NCBI GenBank assembly: GCA_024236155.1
Contig: JACKLA010000003.1
Span: forward strand, 62,001 to 126,000
Length of the DNA: 64,000 bases
Direction of reading: 5' to 3'
Origin: Sphingomonadaceae bacterium
GTDB lineage: Bacteria > Pseudomonadota > Alphaproteobacteria > Sphingomonadales > Sphingomonadaceae
Shown here: in pieces, positions 51,785-61,090 of the stretch
Numbering within the stretch: position 1 is the first letter of the stretch
Layout of the letters: each line of letters opens with the position of its first letter
The notes under the pieces: model-generated
Seen by the model: the letters and a program-made list of their open reading frames with translations, nothing else
Told to the model about the DNA's origin: nothing
The model's database searches: none
Position numbers and translations under genes: made by a program

Positions 51785-53083
51785 TCAGAGCGACATATAT
51801 TGCCCATATTCCTTCGGGCTCAACCGCACACGCATCGCGCTGGCCGGCACATCCTGCTGCGTCGTCGGTTTTTCCTCCATCACCTGACCATGGGCATGAA
51901 GCCAGGCGATTTTCTGACCTTCCGACATCGGTAGCACCAGATCATAGATCCTGGCCTCTTCGGTGAGGACGGCATCCACCCTGCCCAGCAATTCCTCGAC
52001 GCCCGTACCTTCGATCGCCGAAATCGGCACGACATCGCCATCCTGTGCCGCCACAGCAGACATCTCGCGCTCACGCTCCGGGTCGAGCAGGTCCCATTTG
52101 TTCCAGGCTTCGAGGATGGGAATATTGCTCGTGCCGTCGACCCGGTCGACGACGCCCAGATCGGCAAGCACTCCCAGCACCTGCTGCTTCTGCGCGGCGG
52201 CAGCCGGGTTCGACATATCGCGCACATGCACGATCACATCCGCACCGGTCACTTCCTCCAGCGTCGCGCGAAAGGCCGCCACCAGCTGCGTCGGAAGATC
52301 GGAGATGAAACCTACCGTGTCCGACAGGATTGCCTTCTCTACGCCAGGCAAGCGGATGGCGCGCATGGTCGGATCGAGCGTGGCGAACAGCAAGTCTTCC
52401 GCCATCACCCCTGCCCCGGTCAATCGGTTGAACAAGGTGGATTTGCCCGCATTGGTGTAGCCCACCAGTGCGATCACAGGCCACGGTGCCCTCCCCCGCC
52501 GCTCGCGATGGAGCGCACGGGTCTTGCGAACCTGCTCAAGCTCCTTGCGCAGCCGCCCCATACGCTGGCGGATCATGCGGCGGTCAGCCTCGATCTGCGT
52601 CTCACCGGGGCCGCCGAGGAAGCCGAAACCGCCACGCTGGCGTTCGAGGTGGGTCCAGCTGCGCACGAGGCGGCTTTGCTGGTAGTCGAGATGCGCAAGT
52701 TCGACCTGCAACCGCCCTTCGGCCGTCGCCGCTCTTTCACCGAATATCTCGAGGATAAGCCCGGTTCGGTCGATGACCTTGCGTTTCAGCTCCTCTTCGA
52801 GATTGCGCTGCTGGATAGCCGAAAGTGCGCCATCGATAATGACCAGTTCTGCCTCGTTTTGCTCGCACAGGGTTGCGATATTCGCCACCTGGCCCGAGCC
52901 GAACAGCGTGTTCGGACGCACATCGCGCACGGGAATAATCGTGCTTTCAGCGATTTCGATACCGATCGCGAGGGCGAGTCCTATTGCCTCCTCAAGCCGC
53001 TCCGCGGCATCGAGGTCATAGGATTGCTTGCGGATATCCGGGCACACGACAAGGGCGCGTGCACCGCGCGATACCTCGTCCAT
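51785..53083 (-). CDS. hflX: GTPase HflX
   Basis: Ribosome-associated GTPase that splits stalled or heat-damaged ribosomes. 432 residues: the N-terminal HflX domain (NTLFGSGQVANIATLCEQNE), a coiled linker (GGFGFLGGPGETQIEADRR), and a G domain with G1 GYTNAGKST, G3 DTVGF and a partial NKWD motif (WNKWDL). ATG 53083 is used; TTG 53086 is adjacent. Follows hfq by 17 bp in the usual hfq-hflX pair. Confidence 0.95.
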   Translation of the reverse strand: MDEVSRGARALVVCPDIRKQSYDLDAAERLEEAIGLALAIGIEIAESTIIPVRDVRPNTLFGSGQVANIATLCEQNEAELVIIDGALSAIQQRNLEEELKRKVIDRTGLILEIFGERAATAEGRLQVELAHLDYQQSRLVRSWTHLERQRGGFGFLGGPGETQIEADRRMIRQRMGRLRKELEQVRKTRALHRERRGRAPWPVIALVGYTNAGKSTLFNRLTGAGVMAEDLLFATLDPTMRAIRLPGVEKAILSDTVGFISDLPTQLVAAFRATLEEVTGADVIVHVRDMSNPAAAAQKQQVLGVLADLGVVDRVDGTSNIPILEAWNKWDLLDPEREREMSAVAAQDGDVVPISAIEGTGVEELLGRVDAVLTEEARIYDLVLPMSEGQKIAWLHAHGQVMEEKPTTQQDVPASAMRVRLSPKEYGQYMSL

Positions 53084-53100
53084 CAAATGGTCGTCGAAGC

Positions 53101-53640
53101 TCAGTCTTCTTCGCCTTCCCAGTCACCCGACAGGTCGAGCGGTGTCGCTGGCTGGATCGTCGATACGGCGTGCTTGTAGACCAGCTGCACATAGCCATCG
53201 CGTTCGAGCAGCATGCAGAACAGGTCATAGGCCGCAATGCCGCCCTGCAGCATCACGCCGTTGACGAGAAACATCGTCACCTGCGCATCCGAATCGCGAA
53301 CGCTGCCAAGGAACACATCCTGCAGCAGGCGCTGCTTGCGGTTGGAATCCTGGCTGGGGAACTGGCCGGCATCGACCGGCTGCCCCGGCATGATCGTGCT
53401 GATCGCGTGCTTGTAGACCAGTTGCGACTGGCCATCGCGGCGCAGCAGGATCGAGAAATTGTCGAACCAGGTGATAATGCCCTGCAGCTTTACGCCCTTG
53501 ACGAGGAACATCGTTACCGGCGTCTTGTCCTTGCGCAGCGCGTTGAGGAAGGCATCCTGCAAATTGCCGGTTTTCGGCGCTTCATTCGATTTTACGGGTT
53601 TTGCCACCGGCCTTGCCGACAAGGTACGTCCTTCGGACAT
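53101..53640 (-). CDS. hfq: Tandem-domain RNA chaperone Hfq
   Basis: 179 residues instead of the usual 70-100, because two Sm-like Hfq domains occur in one chain. Domain 1 is about 28-85 ([31 protein letters not shown]); domain 2 is about 107-164 ([32 protein letters not shown]). Both keep the Sm2 YKHA motif, but domain 2 differs in N-terminal residues (SVRDSD for ALRKDK). Three such chains would form the six-fold ring. Cofactor for sRNA regulation. Acidic tail DWEGEED. Confidence 0.95.
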   Translation of the reverse strand: MSEGRTLSARPVAKPVKSNEAPKTGNLQDAFLNALRKDKTPVTMFLVKGVKLQGIITWFDNFSILLRRDGQSQLVYKHAISTIMPGQPVDAGQFPSQDSNRKQRLLQDVFLGSVRDSDAQVTMFLVNGVMLQGGIAAYDLFCMLLERDGYVQLVYKHAVSTIQPATPLDLSGDWEGEED

Positions 53641-53685
53641 TGTTTTGCTCCATTATTGGCGGGCCCTTCATGGACTCCGCAATCT

Positions 53686-53708
53686 GGCGAAACGACTGGT
53701 CTTTCGCC
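53686..53708 (-). promoter_or_regulatory. Hairpin in the hfq leader
   Basis: GGCGAAA (53686-53692) pairs with TTTCGCC (53702-53708) around a 9-nt loop, in the 5' leader of hfq between the candidate promoter and the ATG at 53640. Hfq autoregulation through its own leader is known in E. coli; whether this hairpin serves it is unknown. Confidence 0.4.
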
Positions 53709-53720
53709 GAACCATGTAAA

Positions 53721-53748
53721 ATTATGGGTCAGGTGACAGAATTTGCAA
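53721..53748 (-). promoter_or_regulatory. Candidate hfq promoter
   Basis: On the minus strand TTGCAA (53748-53743) and CATAAT (53726-53721) are 16 bp apart, a good -35/-10 pair in the 156-bp gap between ntrX and hfq. Suggests that hfq-hflX has its own promoter as well as reading from ntrX. Confidence 0.5.
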
Positions 53749-53796
53749 TGCTAGTTTGTGTTTGTCACATGATTGCCGTGCTTGAACAAGTGGTGA

Positions 53797-55179
53797 TCAG
53801 TCCTCGTCATCCTTCTTGCGTTCACCCATGCCAAGGAGCTTGAGCTTCCTGTGCAAGGCCGAACGCTCCATGCCGATGAAGCTCGCGGTCTTTGATATAT
53901 TGCCGGAAAAGCGGCGAATCTGGATGCCGAGATATTCGCGCTCGAATGTCTCGCGCGCTTCACGCAGCGGCACCCCCATGAGCGCGGAGATGCCCCCTCC
54001 CCCGCCCAGCTTGCCGCCGGTAACTTCGCTGGGGAGCATATTTGCTTCGACCGTACCGATTTCGTCCCGCGGGGTCAGGATGATCGTTCGTTCGACGACA
54101 TTGCGCAGCTGCCGCACATTGCCCGGCCAGTCATAGGCCTGGAGCGCTGCCATCGCCTCTTCGGAAATCGACGGTGCAGGGATGCCCTGCTCGGCGGCGT
54201 AGCGGGTGAAGAAATGCTCAGCCAGCGAGGGAATGTCATCCCGCCTTTCGGATAGCGACGGCACGCCGACCGGAACGACATTGAGGCGATAGAACAGATC
54301 TTCGCGGAACCGCTTTTCCTCCATTTCTTTCTCGAGATCGCGTGCCGTCGAAGACACGACACGAACATCGACGCCGATCTGACGACTTCCGCCAACCCGG
54401 ACAAAGCTCTGTTCGGTTAATACGCGCAGGATCCGTGCCTGCGTCGAAAGCGGCATGTCGGCGATTTCATCGAGGTACAGCGTGCCGCCATCGGCAACTT
54501 CCAATAATCCCTGCCGAACCAGCTTGCCGTTGCTCTCTTCACCGAACAGTTCCTGTTCGAACCGTTCGGGTGTGATCCGCGCCGAATTGACGATAACGAA
54601 TGCACTGTCCGAACGCGGGCTCCAGCTGTGCAGCAGCCGGGCTGCAACTTCTTTGCCAGCGCCTGCCGGGCCGCTGATCAGCACCCGGCTGCCGGTGTTG
54701 GCCACGCGCTTCAGGGTGGCGCGAACCTGATTGATAGCGGTGGAATTCCCGGTGAATTCTTCACCACTGGAAAAGCCCTGTCGCAGCCGCGAGTTCTCCC
54801 GGCGGAGGCGTTCGGTCTCCGTGGCCCGTTCTACCAGGTGCAACAGGCGCCCCGCTTCAAACGGCTTCTCGATAAAGTCCATTGCACCGCGGCTCACCGC
54901 CGATACTGCGGTGTCGATATTGCCGTGGCCCGAGAAGATGATGACCGGCAGTTCCGGTTCGCGCTGCTTGATCGCATCGAGCACTTCCAGCCCGTCCATC
55001 GGGCTGCCGTGAAGCCACACATCGAGCAGCACAAGGCTCGGACGCCGCTCGTCGATTGCAGCCAGAGCGGATGAACTGTCGCCTGCGGTGCGGCATTCAT
55101 AGCCTTCATCCGACAACACGCCGGACACAAGCTCGCGAATATCGCGTTCATCGTCCACGACAAGGATGTCTAGTGCCAT
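53797..55179 (-). CDS. ntrX: Response regulator NtrX
   Basis: 460 residues: receiver domain with phospho-acceptor Asp53 (VLLDVWLHG), an AAA+ domain with Walker A GPAGAGKEVAA and Walker B GGTLYLDEIADMP, and a Fis-type helix-turn-helix (SKTASFIGMERSALHRKL). The GAFTGA loop needed to contact sigma-54 is absent; ELFGEESNGKLVRQGLLE is in its place. So it probably regulates sigma-70 promoters, as shown for other alphaproteobacterial NtrX. The ATG at 55179 is chosen by homology; the frame is open upstream. Confidence 0.93.
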   Translation of the reverse strand: MALDILVVDDERDIRELVSGVLSDEGYECRTAGDSSSALAAIDERRPSLVLLDVWLHGSPMDGLEVLDAIKQREPELPVIIFSGHGNIDTAVSAVSRGAMDFIEKPFEAGRLLHLVERATETERLRRENSRLRQGFSSGEEFTGNSTAINQVRATLKRVANTGSRVLISGPAGAGKEVAARLLHSWSPRSDSAFVIVNSARITPERFEQELFGEESNGKLVRQGLLEVADGGTLYLDEIADMPLSTQARILRVLTEQSFVRVGGSRQIGVDVRVVSSTARDLEKEMEEKRFREDLFYRLNVVPVGVPSLSERRDDIPSLAEHFFTRYAAEQGIPAPSISEEAMAALQAYDWPGNVRQLRNVVERTIILTPRDEIGTVEANMLPSEVTGGKLGGGGGISALMGVPLREARETFEREYLGIQIRRFSGNISKTASFIGMERSALHRKLKLLGMGERKKDDED

Positions 55180-55201
55180 CTGGTACTTCCCGAATTGCAG
55201 T

Positions 55202-57436
55202 TCATTTTCTTGTTTCCATCGCCGGAGTCCCCGGCTGGCGTGCGAGCCGCAGGGTGACCCGCGTGCCGCCATCGGGTGCATTGGCGAACGTCATCTCGCC
55301 GCCATGCTCCTCGACGATCTTATTGACGATGGCGAGACCCAGCCCGGTGCCTTTCTCCCGCGTCGTGACATAGGGTTCGGCAATGCGTTCCCGGTCCTGC
55401 GGCAGGCCAACGCCATTGTCTTCGACCACGATGCAAACGGCCTTCTCGCTAGCCGTCACACTGACCGCAATCCGGCCGCGATAGTCCGGTTCCGAAGCCG
55501 CTGCTTTCGCTTCGACCGCCTCGACCGCGTTCTTCAGCACATTGGTCATCGCCTGCCCGACCTGATGCCGGTCGCAATTGATTATCGCGTCGCCCTCGAT
55601 CTCGGTATCGAGGCGGAAATCGACTTGCGGATGCGCCACTTCCTGCAGGAACATGGCCTGACGGACCAGATCGAGCGAATCCTCCAGCCTGAAGACCGGT
55701 TTGGGCAAGCGCGCGAAGGAGGAGAACTCATCGACCATTTTCCGCAAATCCCCGACCTGCCGGACAATCGTATCGGTCAGGTCGTCGAACAGCTCGCCGT
55801 CGACTTCGATCAGCTTGCGATAACGCCGTTTGAGACGCTCGGTGGCGAGCTGGATCGGCGTGAGGGGGTTCTTGATTTCGTGCGCGATACGCCGGGCCAC
55901 GTCCGACCATGCAGCTTGGCGCTGGTCGAGCAACTGGCGGGTGATATCCTCGAATGTGATAACCCTGCCATCGCCGGTTTCGGTGATTTTCACTGCAAGG
56001 GTGAGCAATTCACCCTCACGGTTATGCGTGACAATGCCGCTTGAGAGCCCTGCCTTCAGCAGGCTGTCGATTTGCGGGGCCACTTGCTCCATATTGCGCG
56101 CGGAACCCGGCGCGATATCCCCGGCGAGCAGCAATTCCTGCGCCGATGAATTGATCAGCTGGATGCGCCCTTCCCCGTCGAGCGAAATGATCCCGGCGGT
56201 AATCGATTCAAGCAAGGCTTCGACAAAGGCCCGCCGCTGGTCGAGCTGCGCATTGGCACCGACCAGTGCATCGGTCTGCTTTTCGATTTGCGCAGTCATG
56301 CGGTTGAATGCGCGGTTCAGCAGGCCGATTTCGTCTGAGCCCGTGCGCCCCTCAACCCGCAAGGCGAAATTCCCCGCGCCCACTTTCCCGGCCGCGACGA
56401 CAAGATCCGTAAGCGGCTCAACCTGCCGGTCGGCAAATCGCAGCGCAAACCATACCGCGATCCCGACCAGCGCCAACGCAACGAAATAGAGCGCCAGATT
56501 GAAGCGAAGCTGCAAGGCGCGGGCGCGGCTGATCAGCACCTCATAGGCGGAACTGATAGCCTTGGCGCGCTGCCATGATTCGAAACCCCGTTCTTCGAGA
56601 TTTCGCACATTGTAGAGGTAAATCCCGGCGTTCTTGTCGATCGCAACAAGCGCCTCGATCCGGGCGTCATTGGCTTCGACAACCGCCCGCTCACCCGATC
56701 TCAGTCGCTCGATCACACGTGTCCCGAAAACACCCGGCTCGCTCTGTTCGGTAATATCGTATGTGGCGACCGTCAGTAGCGAGCCATCTTCTGCGCGCTG
56801 AAGAATGGCCGACTCGTTGATGTTGCGACCACCCATCTGGTAGCTCACAAAGTCGACGAAATCGCGATCGGTAAAGGCGGTTTGCTGGCTGTTCTGGAAA
56901 TAATACCGCAGGTCACCAGCCATCGCCACGGACTCGTCGGATACCTGGACCTGGTTGTCGACGTAATACTCCCTCGCCAGCTCGTCGGCATTGCGCATCA
57001 GCCCGCGCGAATTGTCGGAAAACCAGAAATCGACGCCAGACTGAAAGAGAAACGCGGCGAACCCCGCCACCAGCAAGGTCGGAACCGCAGCAACCATCGA
57101 GAAGAAGAACACGAGCCGCACATGCAGGCGAGCCGTACTGCCTGCAGCACGCCGCAGGGCCATCCGGCGCCCGAAAAGGACGATCAGGGCCAGTGACGGG
57201 ATGAGAGTGCCGATCAGCAGCGTTGCGACCTGGGCCGATGGCAGCAGCTGGCCGCCCGCCGGTGCATGCGTAAAGGAATACCAGGTCGCGTATATCATCG
57301 CCGCAACGGCCAGCACCGCTGCTATCTCGAGATAGCGGAATATGTTTGCCCGGCGCGAGGCGACGACGAACTGCCGCCACCAGCGGGGGCTCTTTCTGGG
57401 CAGTGTAGCGGTTGCGCCTTCCATAGTTGCTGACAT
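55202..57436 (-). CDS. ntrY: Sensor histidine kinase NtrY
   Basis: 744 residues. Two N-terminal helices, a third and a fourth around a periplasmic sensor region, then HAMP (DRQVEPLTDLVVAAG), a PAS domain (LLESITAGIISLDGEGRIQ), phospho-acceptor His in [17 protein letters not shown], and the ATPase domain with VVEDNGVGLPQDRERI. Partner of NtrX, 22 bp downstream; implicated in nitrogen, redox and envelope responses in the class. Confidence 0.94.
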   Translation of the reverse strand: MSATMEGATATLPRKSPRWWRQFVVASRRANIFRYLEIAAVLAVAAMIYATWYSFTHAPAGGQLLPSAQVATLLIGTLIPSLALIVLFGRRMALRRAAGSTARLHVRLVFFFSMVAAVPTLLVAGFAAFLFQSGVDFWFSDNSRGLMRNADELAREYYVDNQVQVSDESVAMAGDLRYYFQNSQQTAFTDRDFVDFVSYQMGGRNINESAILQRAEDGSLLTVATYDITEQSEPGVFGTRVIERLRSGERAVVEANDARIEALVAIDKNAGIYLYNVRNLEERGFESWQRAKAISSAYEVLISRARALQLRFNLALYFVALALVGIAVWFALRFADRQVEPLTDLVVAAGKVGAGNFALRVEGRTGSDEIGLLNRAFNRMTAQIEKQTDALVGANAQLDQRRAFVEALLESITAGIISLDGEGRIQLINSSAQELLLAGDIAPGSARNMEQVAPQIDSLLKAGLSSGIVTHNREGELLTLAVKITETGDGRVITFEDITRQLLDQRQAAWSDVARRIAHEIKNPLTPIQLATERLKRRYRKLIEVDGELFDDLTDTIVRQVGDLRKMVDEFSSFARLPKPVFRLEDSLDLVRQAMFLQEVAHPQVDFRLDTEIEGDAIINCDRHQVGQAMTNVLKNAVEAVEAKAAASEPDYRGRIAVSVTASEKAVCIVVEDNGVGLPQDRERIAEPYVTTREKGTGLGLAIVNKIVEEHGGEMTFANAPDGGTRVTLRLARQPGTPAMETRK

Positions 57437-57510
57437 ACAACGCCGGTGTTGCATTTTTGCAAGGAATTTCTGGTCAGGCGTGGCTTATCGTCGCCAATCG
57501 GCCTTCCTCG

Positions 57511-58923
57511 TCAGCGCGTTCGCCCGAAGGTGTCGGGCTCGATCGACAGGTCGTCGAGCTTCTTGCGCAAGGTGTTGCGATTGATCCCCAGCAGTGCAGC
57601 CGCTCTAAGCTGGTTGCCCCCGGTTTGCTGCAAGGCCCATTCAAACAGAGGGCGCTCGAATGCGTGCAATGCCCGATGGTAAACCGCACCCTGAGGGGGT
57701 GCGGCATCTGCAAGCCAGTTGGTGACCGCCGACGACATCCCGTCAGTTGCAACAACCATATCCGTCTCGACCTGCGGGTCGAGGACTTCCTCGATCACGG
57801 CGGCGTCGATCACATCGTCGCGAGCAAGCAGGGCAAGCCGGTAGATCGCGTTGCGCAATTCGCGGACATTGCCGCGCCAGGGCTGCGTCTTCAAAAGTTC
57901 TACCGCGTCATCGGACAATTGCCGCCTCGGCAAACCTTCGTTTGCCGCCAGATTCAGGAAGTGTCGCGACAAGGGGCCAATATCCTCAGACCGCGTTCGC
58001 AGTGGCGGCATCTGGATAGGGACCACGTTGAGGCGATAGAACAGATCCTCACGAAATGTGCCTGCCGCTATCATCGGCTTGAGGTCGCGATTGGTCGCTG
58101 CAACGATGCGCACATCGATGGCAATCTCCTGACGGCCACCGACCCGCCGGATCGTGCCGGACTGGAGTGCGCGCAACAGCCGCGTCTGCGCCTCGATCGG
58201 CATGTCGCCGATTTCATCGAGGAACAGCGTACCGCCATTTGCCTGCTCGAACTTGCCGATGGCCTGCGACACCGCACCTGTGAAGGCGCCCTTTTCGTGC
58301 CCGAACAATTCGCTTTCGATCAACTCGCCCGGAATCGCCGCGGCATTGACCGGCACGAAGGGGCCCGTCTTGCGCCTGCCGAGCTGGTGGATCGCCTCCG
58401 CCACCAGTTCCTTGCCGGTGCCCGACTCGCCAAGGATAAGCACGGTCAGATCGTTGCGCAGGACGCGGGTGATCATCCGGTAGACGCCCTGCATCGCCTG
58501 GCTGCGCCCGACGAGCGGCATGCCATCGCCCGCATCCACTTCGCCGGATTCTGCCTTCGCACCGCTTCCAACCGCCTGCGAAACCGCGCGGATCAGCTCA
58601 TCGAGGTCGAACGGCTTGGGGAAGTATTCGAACGCCCCCGTTTCGGTCGCACGCACAGCGGTATCGAGCGTGTTCTGCGCCGAAAGGATAATGACCGGCA
58701 TATCGGGGTGGCGCTCGCGCACCTGCGGCAGGCTGTCGATCCCATCGCCATCTTCGAGCATCACATCGGTCAGCATCGCGTCGAACCCGCCGCTGTCGAG
58801 TTCGCGGTCACGCGCCGCGATACTGGCGCAGCAGGTGACCTCGTACCCCTCCGACTGGAGGGCGGCACGCACGACTGTCGCGATGGACGCATCGTCCTCG
58901 ACAAGAAGGATTGCCTTAGTCAT
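57511..58923 (-). CDS. ntrC: Nitrogen regulator NtrC
   Basis: 470 residues. Receiver Asp53 (MLTDVMLEDGDG), a sigma-54 AAA+ domain with Walker A GESGTGKELVA and an intact GAFTGA loop (FGHEKGAFTGAVSQ), Walker B GGTLFLDEIGDMP, and a Fis-type HTH (QLRAAALLGINRNTLRKKL). Activates sigma-54 promoters on nitrogen limitation. Starts 8 bp inside ntrB. Confidence 0.96.
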   Translation of the reverse strand: MTKAILLVEDDASIATVVRAALQSEGYEVTCCASIAARDRELDSGGFDAMLTDVMLEDGDGIDSLPQVRERHPDMPVIILSAQNTLDTAVRATETGAFEYFPKPFDLDELIRAVSQAVGSGAKAESGEVDAGDGMPLVGRSQAMQGVYRMITRVLRNDLTVLILGESGTGKELVAEAIHQLGRRKTGPFVPVNAAAIPGELIESELFGHEKGAFTGAVSQAIGKFEQANGGTLFLDEIGDMPIEAQTRLLRALQSGTIRRVGGRQEIAIDVRIVAATNRDLKPMIAAGTFREDLFYRLNVVPIQMPPLRTRSEDIGPLSRHFLNLAANEGLPRRQLSDDAVELLKTQPWRGNVRELRNAIYRLALLARDDVIDAAVIEEVLDPQVETDMVVATDGMSSAVTNWLADAAPPQGAVYHRALHAFERPLFEWALQQTGGNQLRAAALLGINRNTLRKKLDDLSIEPDTFGRTR

Positions 58924-60001
58924 CGCCAGCCTCCTGCCTGGGTTCCGATACCGCCAGATGGACCTTGAAGATGGTCAGTCCGGCGCGCTGGTCGCGGCGA
59001 TAGCTCACCCTCCCCCCCATATCGCCAACCATCTTCTTGACCAGCGGCAAGCCAAGCCCCTGGCCGTTCTTCTTGCTGGTCACAAAGGGTTCGAACACAT
59101 GATCCGCGAGCGTCGGGTCGAGGCCCGGGCCGCTATCGGCGACCGACACCTCAATCGGCAGGCGCACCGCCGTACCAAGGCGCAGCACATTCGCCGCAAG
59201 GCCGCTGACAAAGCGGGTCCGGACCGAAATCGACGGTGCCTCCCCCTCCCCGCAGGCATCGACGGCGTTGGTCAGCAAATTGATCAGGACCTGCTCGAGC
59301 ATATCCCGATTGGCCAATACCGGCGGCAGCGAAGGGTCGAATTCCTCGCTGAATGCAACATTGGCGCCTGCACCGGCGCGAACCGTGGCAATCGCCTTGC
59401 GCACGGACTCATGCAAATTGACCGGGCCAACCGGCTCGCGAGTGTTGCTGCCCAGTTCCTGCATCCGATCGATCAGGCGTGCGATGCGGTCGACCTCATC
59501 GGAAATGACCTGCGTCAGTCCGCGATCACCCGGCTCGAGTTTCCGGGCGATCAGTTGCCCCGCCCCACGTATCGCTGCGAGCGGGTTCTTGATCTCATGT
59601 GCGAGGATGGCGGGGGCCTTGAGTGAGACATCCGGCCCGGTGTCCCCGGCCATATCCTCCTGCCCTGCATCGGTCAGCGTCACCACCCGCCAGCCCGGAT
59701 GGGTCGACAGCGGACTGACCGTCAAGTTCACCCGCCGCTCCTGCCCGGCGATCCCGATAGAAACACCGCGCGCAATAAGCTGCGCATGTTCACGATCGAG
59801 CCGCCGTTCGATCCCGCTTCCTGTCAGGTCGAGCAGGTCAAACAGGGTTTCACCGACCAACCGCTTGGCGCTGCGACCGATAAGGTCTTCCGCCGCCGGA
59901 TTGACTTCGACCACGCGCAGCTGCGGATCAAGCACCATGAGCGCGAATACGAGGCCGGATATCTGCGCGCGCGGATCGGGCGCCACCGCCGGGAGGTTCA
60001 C
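58916..60001 (-). CDS. ntrB: Nitrogen regulation histidine kinase NtrB
   Basis: 361 residues, no membrane helices. PAS domain (about 15-75, [19 protein letters not shown]), H box [20 protein letters not shown] box [13 protein letters not shown], and G boxes DSGPGLDP and [11 protein letters not shown]. Acts with a PII protein (not in the window) to set NtrC phosphorylation. Overlaps dusB by 4 bp. Confidence 0.95.
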   Translation of the reverse strand: MNLPAVAPDPRAQISGLVFALMVLDPQLRVVEVNPAAEDLIGRSAKRLVGETLFDLLDLTGSGIERRLDREHAQLIARGVSIGIAGQERRVNLTVSPLSTHPGWRVVTLTDAGQEDMAGDTGPDVSLKAPAILAHEIKNPLAAIRGAGQLIARKLEPGDRGLTQVISDEVDRIARLIDRMQELGSNTREPVGPVNLHESVRKAIATVRAGAGANVAFSEEFDPSLPPVLANRDMLEQVLINLLTNAVDACGEGEAPSISVRTRFVSGLAANVLRLGTAVRLPIEVSVADSGPGLDPTLADHVFEPFVTSKKNGQGLGLPLVKKMVGDMGGRVSYRRDQRAGLTIFKVHLAVSEPRQEAGDD

Positions 60002-61014
60002 GCTGCTCTGCGATGTACGAAAGGGTCGTAGAAACGCTCGATCTCACCCAGGACCTGATCGGGATCGTCGACGAAATTGACGTGATTGCGGAACTCCGCC
60101 GATCCATGCATCCCCTTGGTATACCACCCCAGATGCTTGCGCGCGATCTTGGCCCCGACATTGCGCCCATAGTGTTCGAGCATTGCACGATAATGTTCGA
60201 TGACCACGCCATACTGTTCGGCAAAGCCAGGGCTCTCGCGCAGTTCGCCCGTATGCCACCAATGCATGACCTGACCGAGCAGCCATGGCTTGCCATAGGC
60301 GCCTCGCCCGATCATCAGCCCGTCCGCCCCGGATTGTTCCAGTGCAGTCGCAGCATCGGCAATGGTGCAGATGTCGCCATTCACGATCACCGGGATGGAG
60401 ACGGCTTCCTTCACCTTGCGGATAAAGGCCCAGTCTGCATTGCCCTTGTACATCTGGTTGCGCGTGCGGCCGTGGACGGTGATCATCTTCACCCCCAGAT
60501 CCTCGGCAATATGCGCCAGCTCCGGCGCGTTGAGATCGCCGTGATCCCAGCCCATCCGCATCTTGACCGTCACCGGAACATCGACCGCCCTGACCGTGGC
60601 CTCCATCAACCTGGTTGCAAGCGGCACTTCGCGCATCAGGGCGGAACCTGCCAGCTGGCCAACGACCTTGCGCACCGGGCAACCGAAGTTGATATCGATG
60701 ATCGCGGCGCCATTGCCCTCCTGCAGCTTGGCCGCTTCGGCCATGCTGTCCGGATCGCAACCAACCAGTTGCATCGAAACCGGTTCCTCAATCGCGTCCC
60801 ACTCGGCCTTCTGGATGCTTTGCCGTGTCTCCCTGATCGCAGCCTCGCTCGCGATCATCTCGGTGACGTTGAGGCCCGAACCGTAGCGGCGTACCAGCGT
60901 GCGGAAGGGCCGATCCGTCACGCCCGTCATCGGGGCAAGCACGACAGGGGTATCGATCTGCACCGGGCCGATGTCGATCGGCTTCAAGGCCGGAGGTGCT
61001 GGAATATCAATCAT
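59998..61014 (-). CDS. dusB: tRNA-dihydrouridine synthase (NifR3/DusB)
   Basis: FMN enzyme reducing uridines in tRNA. 338 residues: [38 protein letters not shown] with the catalytic Cys, TVKMRMGWD, and [11 protein letters not shown] with [13 protein letters not shown] for phosphate binding. First gene of the dusB-ntrBC-ntrYX block. The ATG ending at 61014 fits the family; a longer frame upstream has no homology and overlaps ispDF. Confidence 0.95.
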   Translation of the reverse strand: MIDIPAPPALKPIDIGPVQIDTPVVLAPMTGVTDRPFRTLVRRYGSGLNVTEMIASEAAIRETRQSIQKAEWDAIEEPVSMQLVGCDPDSMAEAAKLQEGNGAAIIDINFGCPVRKVVGQLAGSALMREVPLATRLMEATVRAVDVPVTVKMRMGWDHGDLNAPELAHIAEDLGVKMITVHGRTRNQMYKGNADWAFIRKVKEAVSIPVIVNGDICTIADAATALEQSGADGLMIGRGAYGKPWLLGQVMHWWHTGELRESPGFAEQYGVVIEHYRAMLEHYGRNVGAKIARKHLGWYTKGMHGSAEFRNHVNFVDDPDQVLGEIERFYDPFVHRRAA

Positions 61015-61090
61015 TACCGGGAAATGCCTAAAAATTAGGCAGCGCATATCGGATTGCGGCGACTGGCGCAAGCCGCTAGCGCGCCGGGCA

